A DNA stretch of 64,000 bases from positions 186,001-250,000 of the forward strand of contig JAWAID010000001.1 of NCBI GenBank assembly GCA_038888615.1, in the 5' to 3' direction. Positions 27,006 through 35,729 of the stretch are shown here, one piece after another; the stretch's first letter is position 1; each line of letters begins with the position of its first letter. The position numbers and the translations under genes are program-made. The notes beneath the pieces are model-generated. The model was given only the letters and a program-made list of their open reading frames with translations, was not told the origin of the DNA and searched no databases. The stretch is from Candidatus Korarchaeum sp. (GTDB lineage Archaea; Korarchaeota; Korarchaeia; Korarchaeales; Korarchaeaceae).

Positions 27006-28670
27006 TCAGTCGAATTCAGATTTAAACTCACCGCCGCCCTCCTCTTCCTCTCCACCCTTACCCTTCTCCTTACCCTTCTCCTCGTAGGGCTTAGCGGCGA
27101 TTATATCATCGGTCTTTATTATCAATATCGCGGTCTCCGTGGCCGCAGCTATGGCGTTCTTGACTCCCCTGTAGGTATCCACTACGCCGATCTCGGTCAT
27201 GTCCCCTACCTTACCGTTGAGCACATCTATACCAAAGGAGATCTTCCCCGCTTTGTGAGCGTTTCTCAGCTCTACTATAGCATCGACAGCATCCATCCCA
27301 GCGTTCTCAGCTAATATCCTAGGTATGCTCTCCAGCGCATCGGCGAAAGCCTCCATGGCGAGCTGTTCCTTCCCCTTCTCCGTATGAGCGTAATCCCTGA
27401 GCCTTATAGCCAGCTCCTCCTGTATGGAACCTCCTCCGTAGAATATCTTCCCGTCCTCTATCACATTCCTGACGACGTAAAGCGCATCCTTGAGACCCCT
27501 CTCAGCTTCATCAAGTATCGTATCAGCTCCAGCCCTCAGAAGTATCGTGACGGCCCTCGGGTTCTCACATTCCTCTATGAATATCATCTTATCATCTCCT
27601 ATCTTCCTCTCCTCAACCAGTCCTGCCTTTCCAAGTTCTTTCTCAGTTAGATCATCTAGATTGTTCACTATCTTACCTCCAGTAGCCTTCTCCAGTCTTT
27701 GCATGTCCTTCTCACTCACCCTCCTGACTGCCATTATGCCGTACTTGGCTAGGAAGTGCTGAGCTACCTCATCTATCCCCTTCTGGCAGAAGACCACGTT
27801 AGCTCCTACGGAGTGGATCTTCTCCACTTTCTCCCTCAGTATCCTCGTCTCCTGCTCTATGAACTCCCTCAGTTCCTGAGGAGATGATATCTGAACTTCT
27901 ACGTCTATCTCGGGCTTCTTTATCTCCAGTGGAACGTTCAGTATCGCTATCCTAGCGTTCCTCACCCTCTTCGGCATGTCACCGTGGACTACCTCCTTGT
28001 CCAGTATTATCCCCCTTATGAACTCCGTCTCAGCGAGGCTCTTACCCTTCTTCTTCACGATCTTCACGTTATCGATATCGACGTACCTCTTGTCTCCTTT
28101 CATCTCCTCAACAGCTTTCACAGCTTTTACAGCTATCTCCGCGAGTTTCTTCTTCTCAGCACTCACGAGTTTGCTGCTCATAGCTGTCTCAGCGACCTTT
28201 ATCAGCCATTCCTCGTTTTCAGGATCTACCTTCACTGCGAGCTTCTCTAACTCGCTCTCGACGAACTTGAGAGCCCTCTCGTAACCCTCCACTATTACCG
28301 TTGGATGGATGTCCTTCTGTAAGAGGGACTCGGCCTCTACGAGGAGCTCTCCTGCGAGAACAACGCTCGTAGTTGTCCCATCGCCAACCTCCTTGTCTTG
28401 AGCCTTAGCTAAGTTCACCATGAGCTTAGCTGCAGGGTGGGCCACCTCCATCTCCTGGAGTATCGTGGCGCCATCGTTGCTCACAGTTATGTCACCGAGG
28501 GAATCAACTATCATCTTGTCCATTCCCTTAGGACCCAAGGTCGTCTTCACAGCGTCAGCTATAGCTCTAGCAGCCATTATGTTTATTCTCCTCGCCTCAT
28601 CTCCTCTAGTCCTCGTGGTCCCCTCCTTCAATATCAGGACTGGCCTTCCACCGACTGTAGCTAGGGCCAT
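27006..28670 (-). CDS. ths: Thermosome subunit (group II chaperonin)
   Basis: This 554-residue CCT/thermosome subunit folds proteins inside a double ring with a built-in lid. It shows KTTLGPKGMDKMIVD, TVSNDGATIL, GDGTTSVVLAG and GAGADTILDEAERGLKDAL of the equatorial ATPase and apical domains, and ends in a Gly/Glu-rich tail. ATG 28670 is preceded by GGGGGTGATC. Palindromes near its likely transcription start (28685-28722) may take part in heat-shock control. It is the first gene of a close-packed minus-strand series running to gar1. Only one thermosome gene is in the window. Confidence 0.97.
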   Translation of the reverse strand: MALATVGGRPVLILKEGTTRTRGDEARRINIMAARAIADAVKTTLGPKGMDKMIVDSLGDITVSNDGATILQEMEVAHPAAKLMVNLAKAQDKEVGDGTTTSVVLAGELLVEAESLLQKDIHPTVIVEGYERALKFVESELEKLAVKVDPENEEWLIKVAETAMSSKLVSAEKKKLAEIAVKAVKAVEEMKGDKRYVDIDNVKIVKKKGKSLAETEFIRGIILDKEVVHGDMPKRVRNARIAILNVPLEIKKPEIDVEVQISSPQELREFIEQETRILREKVEKIHSVGANVVFCQKGIDEVAQHFLAKYGIMAVRRVSEKDMQRLEKATGGKIVNNLDDLTEKELGKAGLVEERKIGDDKMIFIEECENPRAVTILLRAGADTILDEAERGLKDALYVVRNVIEDGKIFYGGGSIQEELAIRLRDYAHTEKGKEQLAMEAFADALESIPRILAENAGMDAVDAIVELRNAHKAGKISFGIDVLNGKVGDMTEIGVVDTYRGVKNAIAAATETAILIIKTDDIIAAKPYEEKGKEKGKGGEEEEGGGEFKSEFD

Positions 28671-28684
28671 CGCTCGATCACCCC

Positions 28685-28738
28685 CAATATCAGATATTGT
28701 TCAGGCGCGGTTACCTACGCGCATGAGTTATAAAAATT
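28685..28738. promoter_or_regulatory. Thermosome/mtnP divergent promoter with palindromes
   Basis: TTATAAAAATT at 28728-28738 can act as the TATA box for both the thermosome gene (minus) and mtnP (plus). On the thermosome side, GCGCG (28705-28709) and CGCGC (28718-28722) form an inverted repeat between TATA and the expected start site. CAATATC-A-GATATTG at 28685-28699 is a perfect 15-base palindrome just downstream of that expected start. The positions match operators of archaeal repressors that block initiation or promoter escape. Confidence 0.5.
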
Positions 28739-28772
28739 ACCCTCATGACTAGGAGCATTAGAGGTGGCCGTA

Positions 28773-29585
28773 ATGGTGAGAGTAGCTATAATAGGAGGAA
28801 GTGGTCTCTATAAACTCTTAGAAAATCCCAAAATACTGAAATTAGACACTCCTTTTGGTTCATGCGATGTGCACCTAGGGGAGTTCGCTGGTGAGGAGGT
28901 GGCGTTCATACCCAGGCACGGTGCTTCGCACGAGCTGCCTCCTCTCAGGGTTAACTATAAGGCCAATCTATACGCTCTGAACATGTTGGAAGTTGAGAGG
29001 GTGATCGCTACCAATGCTGTGGGTGCGATAAACCCTGACTTAGAACCGGGGACTATTTTGATACCTCACGACTTCATAGACATGACTAAGTGTAGGGAAG
29101 TGACGTTTTATGATGGGAAGACGAGGATCAGGGTTAGGGGAAAGGAGTTAAGTGGCGTTATACACGTCTCCATGACACCACACACTTACTGCCCTGAGAT
29201 AAGGTCCTCTATAATCGAAGCCGCTGGAAGCATGGGGATTAGCGTTAGAGATGGAGGGGTTTACGTCTGTACTGAAGGCAACAGATTTGAGACGCCTGCT
29301 GAGATTAGGGCCTTCTTCATCTTGGGAGGGGATGTCGTAGGGATGACCGGATGTCCCGAGGCCTCCCTCGCTAGGGAGCTAGCTCTTTGCTATGCGAGCA
29401 TCTCTATAGTCACGAATTACGCTGCTGGTGTCAGCGGAAGAGTGAAGTTAACTCATAAGGAGGTCTTAGATATCTTCTCGAGGAGGTTAAATGATTTAGC
29501 TGCCCTCCTAGAGGGGACGATCAGGAGGATCCCTAGGCAGAGATCGTGCGCCTGCAAGGATGCGCTCTCCGAGTTCCTCAAGTAA
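28773..29585 (+). CDS. mtnP: S-methyl-5'-thioadenosine phosphorylase
   Basis: This purine nucleoside phosphorylase-fold enzyme of about 270 residues splits methylthioadenosine to adenine and methylthioribose-1-phosphate. IIGGSGLYKLL, PRHGASHELPPLRVNY, NAVGAINPDLEPG, GMTGCPEASLARE and IVTNYAAG are the family blocks. The C-terminus carries a CAC pair, similar to the CXC motif that stabilises hyperthermophilic MTAP II enzymes. ATG 28773 is chosen because GAGGTGG lies 5 bases ahead; GTG 28764 would overlap that site. Confidence 0.92.
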   Translation: MVRVAIIGGSGLYKLLENPKILKLDTPFGSCDVHLGEFAGEEVAFIPRHGASHELPPLRVNYKANLYALNMLEVERVIATNAVGAINPDLEPGTILIPHDFIDMTKCREVTFYDGKTRIRVRGKELSGVIHVSMTPHTYCPEIRSSIIEAAGSMGISVRDGGVYVCTEGNRFETPAEIRAFFILGGDVVGMTGCPEASLARELALCYASISIVTNYAAGVSGRVKLTHKEVLDIFSRRLNDLAALLEGTIRRIPRQRSCACKDALSEFLK

Positions 29586-29589
29586 GTGT

Positions 29590-29648
29590 AAATATTTTTA
29601 ACAGCTTAAGTGACCACCTCACCGCCAGTAGAATAAAACTTTAATTTT
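29590..29648 (+). promoter_or_regulatory. mtnP terminator-like T run and pgk promoter
   Basis: AAATATTTTTAAC at about 29590-29602 follows the mtnP stop and looks like an archaeal T-rich terminator. ACTTTAATTTT at 29638-29648 is the probable TATA box of pgk, about 30 bases ahead of its start, with GGTGATG as ribosome site. Confidence 0.45.
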
Positions 29649-29675
29649 TCATGCGACTCAGCACGTGGTGATGTG

Positions 29676-30881
29676 ATGAAGACCAGGAGGGTGCCCACCC
29701 TCGATGATCTTTACGTTGAGAACAAGAAGGTCTTTTTGAGAGCCGATATGAACGTCCCTGTGGGAGATAATGGGGAAATAATGGATAATGAGAAGATAAA
29801 ACAAGCCGCGAAGACACTAAAGGAGCTCATTGAGAGAGGAGCCGCTGTGGTCGTGGGGACCCATCAGGGGAGGCCTGGGAGCAACGATTTCATAACCACG
29901 GAACCTCATGCCGCCGAGCTATCTAAGGAGCTCGGGGTGGAGGTGGAGTACGTCGATGGGGTCTTCTCGGGTGAGGTGAGGAGTAGGATAAAGGGGATGA
30001 AGAGGGGGGAGGTATTGATGCTCGAGAACCTCAGGTTCATGGCTGAGGAGAACATCGAAGGGGACCCTAAGGACCTGATAAAAACGCATCTAGTCCAGAG
30101 ACTTGCTCCTCTGTTTGATTCCTACGTTAACGATGCCTTCCAAGCTGCTCATAGGAGCCAGCCCTCATTAGTCGCTTTCCCATACCTCCTGCCCTCGGCT
30201 GCCGGTAGGAACATGCAGAAGATGCTGAACGAGATGCTCGAGCTCGATTCGGTGAGGGGTAGGAGGGTCCTGATACTCGGAGGAGCGAAGGTCCCGGACA
30301 AACTGAAAGTGATGGTCCATTCCATAAGGAACGGGAAGGCTGCTGAGGTCCTCACGGGAGGACTCATCGGTATGCTGCTAGCTGCAGCAGCTGGCCATAA
30401 AATCGACGGAAAATTGAGGAAGATGAAGGACTTGGATCTGCTCACCCCAGCAGCCAAGGAGATACTGAGCGAGGCATCCGGCAGGGTCCTTTATCCGGTG
30501 GATTTCCTGGTGAAACGTGAGGACGGTAGCCTTGAGAACCACCCCGTTTACGCTATCCCCGAGAACAGTGAGATCGTGGATATAGGTGTCGGGACCATCG
30601 AGCTCTACAAGGAAAGGCTTAAGGACGCGGATATAGCGATAGCAAATGGGCCCATGGGTATTTTCGAGAAACCGGAATCTAGGAGAGGTACTCTTGAGAT
30701 CGTGAATGCTATGGAGAAGTTCGCCAAGATATCGGTACTATGCGGAGGTCATTTGAGCGCAGCCGCTGACATGGTTGGTGCTAGGGGAAGCAGAATATAC
30801 ACAGCTGGGGGTGCTGTCATGTACGGTCTTGCGGGCCTCCCCTTGCCCGCTGTAGATGCTTTGAGGGAGAGCGTAGCTTAG
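29676..30881 (+). CDS. pgk: Phosphoglycerate kinase
   Basis: This enzyme of about 401 residues interconverts 1,3-bisphosphoglycerate and 3-phosphoglycerate with ADP/ATP. Substrate and nucleotide blocks are visible: FLRADMNVPVGDNG, GTHQGRPGSNDF, MLENLRFMAEEN, VNDAFQAAHRSQPS, LGGAKVPDKLKVM and VLCGGHLSAAADMVG. ATG 29676 and GTG 29673 are both possible starts. The next gene, a decayed GAPDH-like protein, begins right at its stop codon, so the two are probably cotranscribed. Confidence 0.96.
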   Translation: MKTRRVPTLDDLYVENKKVFLRADMNVPVGDNGEIMDNEKIKQAAKTLKELIERGAAVVVGTHQGRPGSNDFITTEPHAAELSKELGVEVEYVDGVFSGEVRSRIKGMKRGEVLMLENLRFMAEENIEGDPKDLIKTHLVQRLAPLFDSYVNDAFQAAHRSQPSLVAFPYLLPSAAGRNMQKMLNEMLELDSVRGRRVLILGGAKVPDKLKVMVHSIRNGKAAEVLTGGLIGMLLAAAAGHKIDGKLRKMKDLDLLTPAAKEILSEASGRVLYPVDFLVKREDGSLENHPVYAIPENSEIVDIGVGTIELYKERLKDADIAIANGPMGIFEKPESRRGTLEIVNAMEKFAKISVLCGGHLSAAADMVGARGSRIYTAGGAVMYGLAGLPLPAVDALRESVA

Positions 30882-31637
30882 ATGATAAGGGTCGGGGTTC
30901 TGGGACACGATCCCTATGTCCCTCATATAGCGAGTGCTCTGAGGAGTCAGCCCGACGTGAAGGTCGTGGGATTCTACTACCATCAGCCTACTTTGCTCTC
31001 CAGGGACCTAGCTAGCATCGGTGGGTTATTCTGTAGTAAGTCACAGTTCGAGTACTTCAAGGAGAGGGGGATTAAGGTAAGCGGCTTTCTGGAGGACTTC
31101 CTTGAGAATGTAGACTTCCTTCTGGAGTACGATCCCAACGATCTGAGTACTAAGCTAACCTTCGAGGGGACCGGGGTTCAGCTGAACCCTAAGGAAGTCA
31201 CATCATCCAGGCTAAGGGAACTGCCGCTAGCGGAGGTATCTATCAGGTGGATCTCGGACTCCCTTTACTGCTGCCCCTTCTTCAAACCTGCTGTGCTTGA
31301 GCTGAAGCTCTCTCAGGAGGAAAGCTACGAGTTCATCATCGACTCCCTCCTCTCAGCGAGGAGGATGAGCTCTGTTAATGAGGAAGTTGACTTGAATTAC
31401 TTCTGTATTTACTATCCGTTCTTTAGGAATTACACGCTCTTTTCAATAATAGTATTCCTCAAATCCCTACAGTTATCTAGGGATGGGAGATCATTGAGTA
31501 TCTTTTCGCTCTACGGAATTTTTTCCACACTCCCGGAGGCCATAGACATGATGAGAGAATCTACTGGCATGGTTAAAGAGCTCTCCTCCTCTATCACGGA
31601 TCATCACTTAAATATAAAAAGCGGGCTACTTCACTGA
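30882..31637 (+). CDS. GAPDH-like protein with lost NAD and catalytic motifs
   Basis: The first 100 residues align by eye with archaeal type II glyceraldehyde-3-phosphate dehydrogenase. MIRVGVLGH stands for the first Rossmann strand, then DVKVVGFYYHQPTLLSRDLA, YFKERGIKVSGFLEDFLENV and DFLLEYDPND match the family order. The NAD-binding glycine loop (usually GYGTIGKRV) is replaced by GHDPYVPHI. The catalytic SCNTT is not found; SLYCCPFF stands in that area. At 251 residues it is some 85 shorter than GAPDH, and the C-terminal half is hard to align. It starts directly after the pgk stop and stays open, so it is a retained gene rather than an obvious pseudogene. Enzyme activity is unlikely. Confidence 0.6.
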   Translation: MIRVGVLGHDPYVPHIASALRSQPDVKVVGFYYHQPTLLSRDLASIGGLFCSKSQFEYFKERGIKVSGFLEDFLENVDFLLEYDPNDLSTKLTFEGTGVQLNPKEVTSSRLRELPLAEVSIRWISDSLYCCPFFKPAVLELKLSQEESYEFIIDSLLSARRMSSVNEEVDLNYFCIYYPFFRNYTLFSIIVFLKSLQLSRDGRSLSIFSLYGIFSTLPEAIDMMRESTGMVKELSSSITDHHLNIKSGLLH

Positions 31638-31650
31638 GCTAGGTGGTCCC

Positions 31651-33627
31651 TTGGAGGAACCTCGAGAGGCTTCCTTCACTCCGAGAGCGGTGCTCCTATC
31701 GATGGCCTTCGGTCTCCTGGTGCTATTCGGGCAGGCCGTGATAAGGGGGGCCGGTGGTTACAGCTGGACTGGGGAGGCAGCGCTCGTCGTCGTAGTATTA
31801 TCCTACGCCCTCTCAAGCTTGAGCAGGAAACCGCTATCCTTAGGCGAGATAGGCGTTATCTTCGGATCTGTGGAGGTGATCACTGTGCTCTTCATAGGAT
31901 GGCAGTACATATTGCCTTCTTGGGCCATAGCTGCTCTCGCTAAGGACTTCCCGCTGAAGCAGATACTCCCTAGCTTCCTAGTTCCGAAGGACGAAGATGC
32001 CTTAAGGAGTCTCCTACTGGCTGGTGAACTGAATTGGGGCGCCTGGGCCCTTCCCCTAGTCTACGCGATGTTATTCGCTATATCGCTTTCATTGTTCTCT
32101 TACTTCAACGTGATACCCTTGAGGAGGTTTTACATAGAGAGGGAGAGGCTCGTGTTCCCCGTGGCTACCGTGTCTGCTAGCTTCTCCAGGATAGTGAGGG
32201 ACAAGGGGAGAGAGCTCAGATTTCTATGGCTAGGCCTTCTCTCAGGCTTCACGATATCTCTCTTCCAGAAAGGGCACCTATTAGAGACTATATGGGAGGA
32301 ATTCCCAGCTGCTGATCTCAGGTTCGACTTAACACCTCAACTTCAGGGCTCCTTCCCTGGAGGAGCTTTCGGGATGGATAGCGCGACTCAGATAACTCCT
32401 GATCTGATTGCTTGGTCCTTCTTGATACCCTTGGGAATACAGGTATCTATATGGGTGACCGCTGTAGTCGCTTATCTACTGATACCACCCGTGCTAGTTA
32501 GGATGGGTCTACTCCCCTACGAGGAAGGCCACGATTTCTCTTTTTACGTCTCAAACTCCGCTTTGAACGGCCCGATACCTTGGTACCATTTGAGCACAGG
32601 TCTTTACGTCGCTGTAGGCCTCATTCCCATCTTGCTAGGGAGCAAGTACATAATCGGGAACCTCAGGGAGTGGAGAGATGAACCCCTGGCCAGGAAGTGG
32701 GTCCTGGTGGGTTGGATCCTCACCCTCATCACCAGTGTTCTGCTCCTATCCTCTTTAGGGATGAGTCCCGTCATAGCGCTAGCGATACTGGCTTTGCAGC
32801 TGATCTACTGGCAGGGTTACATATGGACCCTCGGTATGGGTAATTGGATAATACCCATCAACTTGGGTGTGAGGGGGATCATAGACAGCGTCTTCCTCTC
32901 GTCCGGAGCCTTCAGTAGAGCGTCATCTGATGCCTTCTTCTCAGGTGCAGCGAATGCCATGATAACTGATTCCATATCGGCTCAGCCGACAGCCTCAGCA
33001 GAGGGGTTCAAGTTCTCATCTGATACCGGAATGAGAGCAAGGACTATGTTCAAAGCTCAAGTTCTCGGGATGCTCTTCGGGGTCATGGTAGGTGGTTTGC
33101 TGCTCCTCATCTCCTTCCATACCTGGGGGGCTGCTAAGAAGCCCCTTGAGATGGCGGAAACTACCTACCCTGAGGAAGGGCTCTTAACCGTGATGGGGCA
33201 GTTGATGGGCTGGAGACTTGATTACTTCCTGGAGGGGTTTTCTGTAGGTGCTCTGGCCTTCTTGATAAGGGGTCTCTTCCCGGTGTTTGGGATAAGTGCG
33301 ATAGGCATACTCCTAGGCCTTCTTCTCCCACAATACGCAGCCCTCTACATGATGACCAGCCTCCTCAGGTACCTCGCCGAGAGGTACGGAGGGAGCGGGT
33401 TCATGCGCACGAGAGCGCTACCCTTCCTCGCCGGCTTCGCGGTGGGCGGTGTCCTAAACGCGATAGGTACTAGTGTAGTCCTGATCGTCAAGTCCAGCCC
33501 CCTATCTCCTATTTCTGGAGTATTAGGCTTCCTGATAATACTAGGAGTAATGCTCCCAGTTGTGAGGTCTTATGCGAAATCCGGGAGGGTTCCAGGTGAA
33601 CCTGATATTCACACCCCTGGGGGTTAG
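31651..33627 (+). CDS. Oligopeptide-transporter-like (OPT-type) membrane protein
   Basis: This 658-residue polytopic protein has about 14-16 hydrophobic segments. FNVIPLRRFYIERERLVFPVATVSA and GFMRTRALPFLAGFAVGG are typical of the archaeal DUF6784/DUF6785 membrane proteins, which resemble the OPT oligopeptide/metal-chelate transporters. Substrate is unknown. The start is TTG 31651 with GGTGG ahead. It is 13 bases behind the GAPDH-like gene and overlaps the following phosphohexomutase gene by 32 bases, so pgk, the GAPDH-like gene, this gene and glmM may be one operon. Confidence 0.6.
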   Translation: MEEPREASFTPRAVLLSMAFGLLVLFGQAVIRGAGGYSWTGEAALVVVVLSYALSSLSRKPLSLGEIGVIFGSVEVITVLFIGWQYILPSWAIAALAKDFPLKQILPSFLVPKDEDALRSLLLAGELNWGAWALPLVYAMLFAISLSLFSYFNVIPLRRFYIERERLVFPVATVSASFSRIVRDKGRELRFLWLGLLSGFTISLFQKGHLLETIWEEFPAADLRFDLTPQLQGSFPGGAFGMDSATQITPDLIAWSFLIPLGIQVSIWVTAVVAYLLIPPVLVRMGLLPYEEGHDFSFYVSNSALNGPIPWYHLSTGLYVAVGLIPILLGSKYIIGNLREWRDEPLARKWVLVGWILTLITSVLLLSSLGMSPVIALAILALQLIYWQGYIWTLGMGNWIIPINLGVRGIIDSVFLSSGAFSRASSDAFFSGAANAMITDSISAQPTASAEGFKFSSDTGMRARTMFKAQVLGMLFGVMVGGLLLLISFHTWGAAKKPLEMAETTYPEEGLLTVMGQLMGWRLDYFLEGFSVGALAFLIRGLFPVFGISAIGILLGLLLPQYAALYMMTSLLRYLAERYGGSGFMRTRALPFLAGFAVGGVLNAIGTSVVLIVKSSPLSPISGVLGFLIILGVMLPVVRSYAKSGRVPGEPDIHTPGG

Positions 33628-34936
33628 AGGAGTCTTCGGGCAAGGTTTCGATGCTAACGCAGCCATGCTGCTCGCGAACATATTCGGGAGGAGACTGGGT
33701 AGAGGATCTCTAGTCATAGTAGGGAGGGACACTAGGCCAAGCGGTGAGGTTATAGAGAGAGCTGTCATCGCTGGTCTCGTATCAGCAGGTGTAAACGTAC
33801 TTAACATAGGTATAGCTCCCACACCTACCATAGAGTGGGCCACAGATAGGTACGGCGCTGACGGAGGTGTCATCATCTCAGCTAGTCACAACCCACCTGA
33901 ATGGAACGCTTTGAAGCTCCTGGGTAGGGAGGGCATCCTCCTCCATCCTGATGAGGCGGAGTCCCTGAGGGAGGAGTTCGAGAGGGGTTCCTTTGAATCT
34001 GTACCGTGGAACGAGCTGGGGAGAGAGGAGAGCTACGATGTCACAGCTGAGTACCTCGAGGACCTGATGAGGTTCGTTGAGGTCGATAAAGTTAGGGAGG
34101 GAAAGCTGAGGGTATGTTTAGATGTTAACGGAGGAGCCGGAGCTTACGTAACCCCTTATCTCCTTAACGAGCTTGGAGTAAAGGCAATAACGATAAACTC
34201 AGCTCCGGGGATATTCGTCAGGGAGTTAGAGCCGAGACCGGATACTCTAGAGGACCTCTCCAAGATAGTAGTAGCTACAGGGTCTCACCTAGGTCTAGCT
34301 CACGATACAGATGCTGATAGGCTAACTCTGGTCACTGAGAGAGGGGACGTGCTACCTGAGGATATGACCCTCGCTCTAGTCGTCGACTACGTGTTGGGGA
34401 AGAGAGGTGGTGGAAAGCTAGTGGTCAACGTAGCTTCCTCGAGGATATTCGACTACATAGCGAAGAGGAGGAACGCTGAGATATACAGGACGCCCGTGGG
34501 GGAGGCTTACGTCGCACATAAGATGAAGGAAGTAGGAGCTACAGTGGGTGGTGAGGGGAGCTGCGGTGGCGTGATACTACCTGAGTTCCACCTAGGCAGG
34601 GATGGCCCTCTCGCTGCCTCCCTCATCCTGGAACTCATGGCCTCCAGGGGATCCAGTTTGAGCGACATACTGGAGGAGTTCCCAAAGTACCACGTCCTGA
34701 GGAGGAACTTCCCACCCGCCAAGGAGTGGAGAGATATAGAAAGGGAGCTCATCAGAATGGCTGGGATGAGGGGAATGGATGTAGACCTAACGGACGGTGT
34801 TAGGATCTCTTCTGAGGAGCTATGGGCTTTAGTGAGGCTATCTAAGACGGAGCTCAAGGTGAGGGTTCTGGTGGAGGGAAGGGAAAGGAGAGAAGCTGAG
34901 ATTTTAATGGATGAGATAAGCAAAATTTTAAGCTAG
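33596..34936 (+). CDS. glmM: Phosphoglucosamine mutase / phosphomannomutase family
   Basis: This alpha-D-phosphohexomutase is about 446 residues. VGRDTRPSGEV opens domain 1, the active Ser lies in IISASHNPPEWNALK, the metal loop is DTDADRLTL, and GGEGSCGGVILPEF is the sugar-binding loop. The family interconverts hexose-6- and -1-phosphates; archaeal members include phosphoglucosamine mutases, which would follow GlmS in UDP-GlcNAc synthesis, but phosphomannomutase or phosphoglucomutase activity cannot be excluded. GTG 33596 is favoured because GGGAGGG precedes it, and it starts inside the previous gene. Confidence 0.85.
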   Translation: MNLIFTPLGVRGVFGQGFDANAAMLLANIFGRRLGRGSLVIVGRDTRPSGEVIERAVIAGLVSAGVNVLNIGIAPTPTIEWATDRYGADGGVIISASHNPPEWNALKLLGREGILLHPDEAESLREEFERGSFESVPWNELGREESYDVTAEYLEDLMRFVEVDKVREGKLRVCLDVNGGAGAYVTPYLLNELGVKAITINSAPGIFVRELEPRPDTLEDLSKIVVATGSHLGLAHDTDADRLTLVTERGDVLPEDMTLALVVDYVLGKRGGGKLVVNVASSRIFDYIAKRRNAEIYRTPVGEAYVAHKMKEVGATVGGEGSCGGVILPEFHLGRDGPLAASLILELMASRGSSLSDILEEFPKYHVLRRNFPPAKEWRDIERELIRMAGMRGMDVDLTDGVRISSEELWALVRLSKTELKVRVLVEGRERREAEILMDEISKILS

Positions 34937-34937
34937 T

Positions 34938-35402
34938 TCACTTCTTTTTCGTGGGTTTCTCCCTCTCAGGGGGCAATATTACCACACCGGTCAGTTTATC
35001 GTGGAACCTCTTCCAAGCGGAACCGAGCCCGCTTAAGGATATCGCCGTGAATGATAAGGAGGTCAGTGGGGCATCCGGGTAGCCTACTGCCAGCGTCGAG
35101 AGGAACCCTAAAGCGGGTATCACCGCACCCAACAGTAGCATCGCTCTCCTGTATAGCATTGCTGCATGGGACCTGTCCTCTACTCTCGGCGATATGAGGA
35201 TCCTCACGTACCTATCCGCCGTTATGAATATGAACATCGCTGTTATCATGAGCACTATGCTTATCCTAGCACCGAGATCCCTATCGAATATGCGGAGCTC
35301 TAAGGAGAGATATCCAGATATCAGAGCTACGAGAGGGGGTATTGTGAGCATCCAAGCGGTGATTTCCTTATATCTAAGCCTTAAGGCATCATCCTCCTGC
35401 AT
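34938..35402 (-). CDS. Small membrane protein, function unknown
   Basis: I do not recognise this 154-residue protein. It has a short charged N-terminus and four hydrophobic segments (about residues 16-33, 45-64, 86-107 and 112-128), then a basic tail ending EREKPTKKK, probably cytoplasmic. It converges on glmM with a 1-base gap. A TATA-like CTTTAAAAAGA at 35424-35434 is 22-32 bases ahead of its ATG, suggesting a leaderless message. Confidence 0.6.
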   Translation of the reverse strand: MQEDDALRLRYKEITAWMLTIPPLVALISGYLSLELRIFDRDLGARISIVLMITAMFIFITADRYVRILISPRVEDRSHAAMLYRRAMLLLGAVIPALGFLSTLAVGYPDAPLTSLSFTAISLSGLGSAWKRFHDKLTGVVILPPEREKPTKKK

Positions 35403-35729
35403 TAAGAGTAGGCTGAGATAAGGCTTTAAAAAGATTCGCTTAGGTGGAACTGAAACCTGATGCGGTCGATTACCCGCTCCTCGAGGCCCAAGCTCTTGCT
35501 CAACCCTTAGCAGAAGATTTCCATAATAATTGAAATTTAAGGAGTTCTACATTCACAATAATGTTATTATTTGCCCAACTAGGATATATTTATCCATAAC
35601 TATCGATGGGAGTGAGAATAGATTTACCCATTAATGGGGGTCTCGCACGAGGTGAGGACGTTTCCATATCATATTTAAAAATGCGTAACTCACCGGAAGC
35701 GATGGTGTCGATCGTACCAGCAGGGTGAT
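35403..35729 (+). promoter_or_regulatory. Long leader/promoter region of EF-1alpha
   Basis: This is 327 bases without a credible ORF. The left end holds the TATA box of the divergent membrane-protein gene (35424-35434). The centre is AT-rich (for example AATAATGTTATTATTTG). ATATTTAAAAA at 35671-35681 is the likely TATA box of EF-1alpha, and GGTGAT at 35724-35729 its ribosome site. The rest of the spacer is unexplained. Confidence 0.5.

Noticed and set aside
35440-35480. CTGA-AAC-CTGATG pattern as a C/D sRNA
   Set aside because: No matching outer C and D boxes exist at the required distances.
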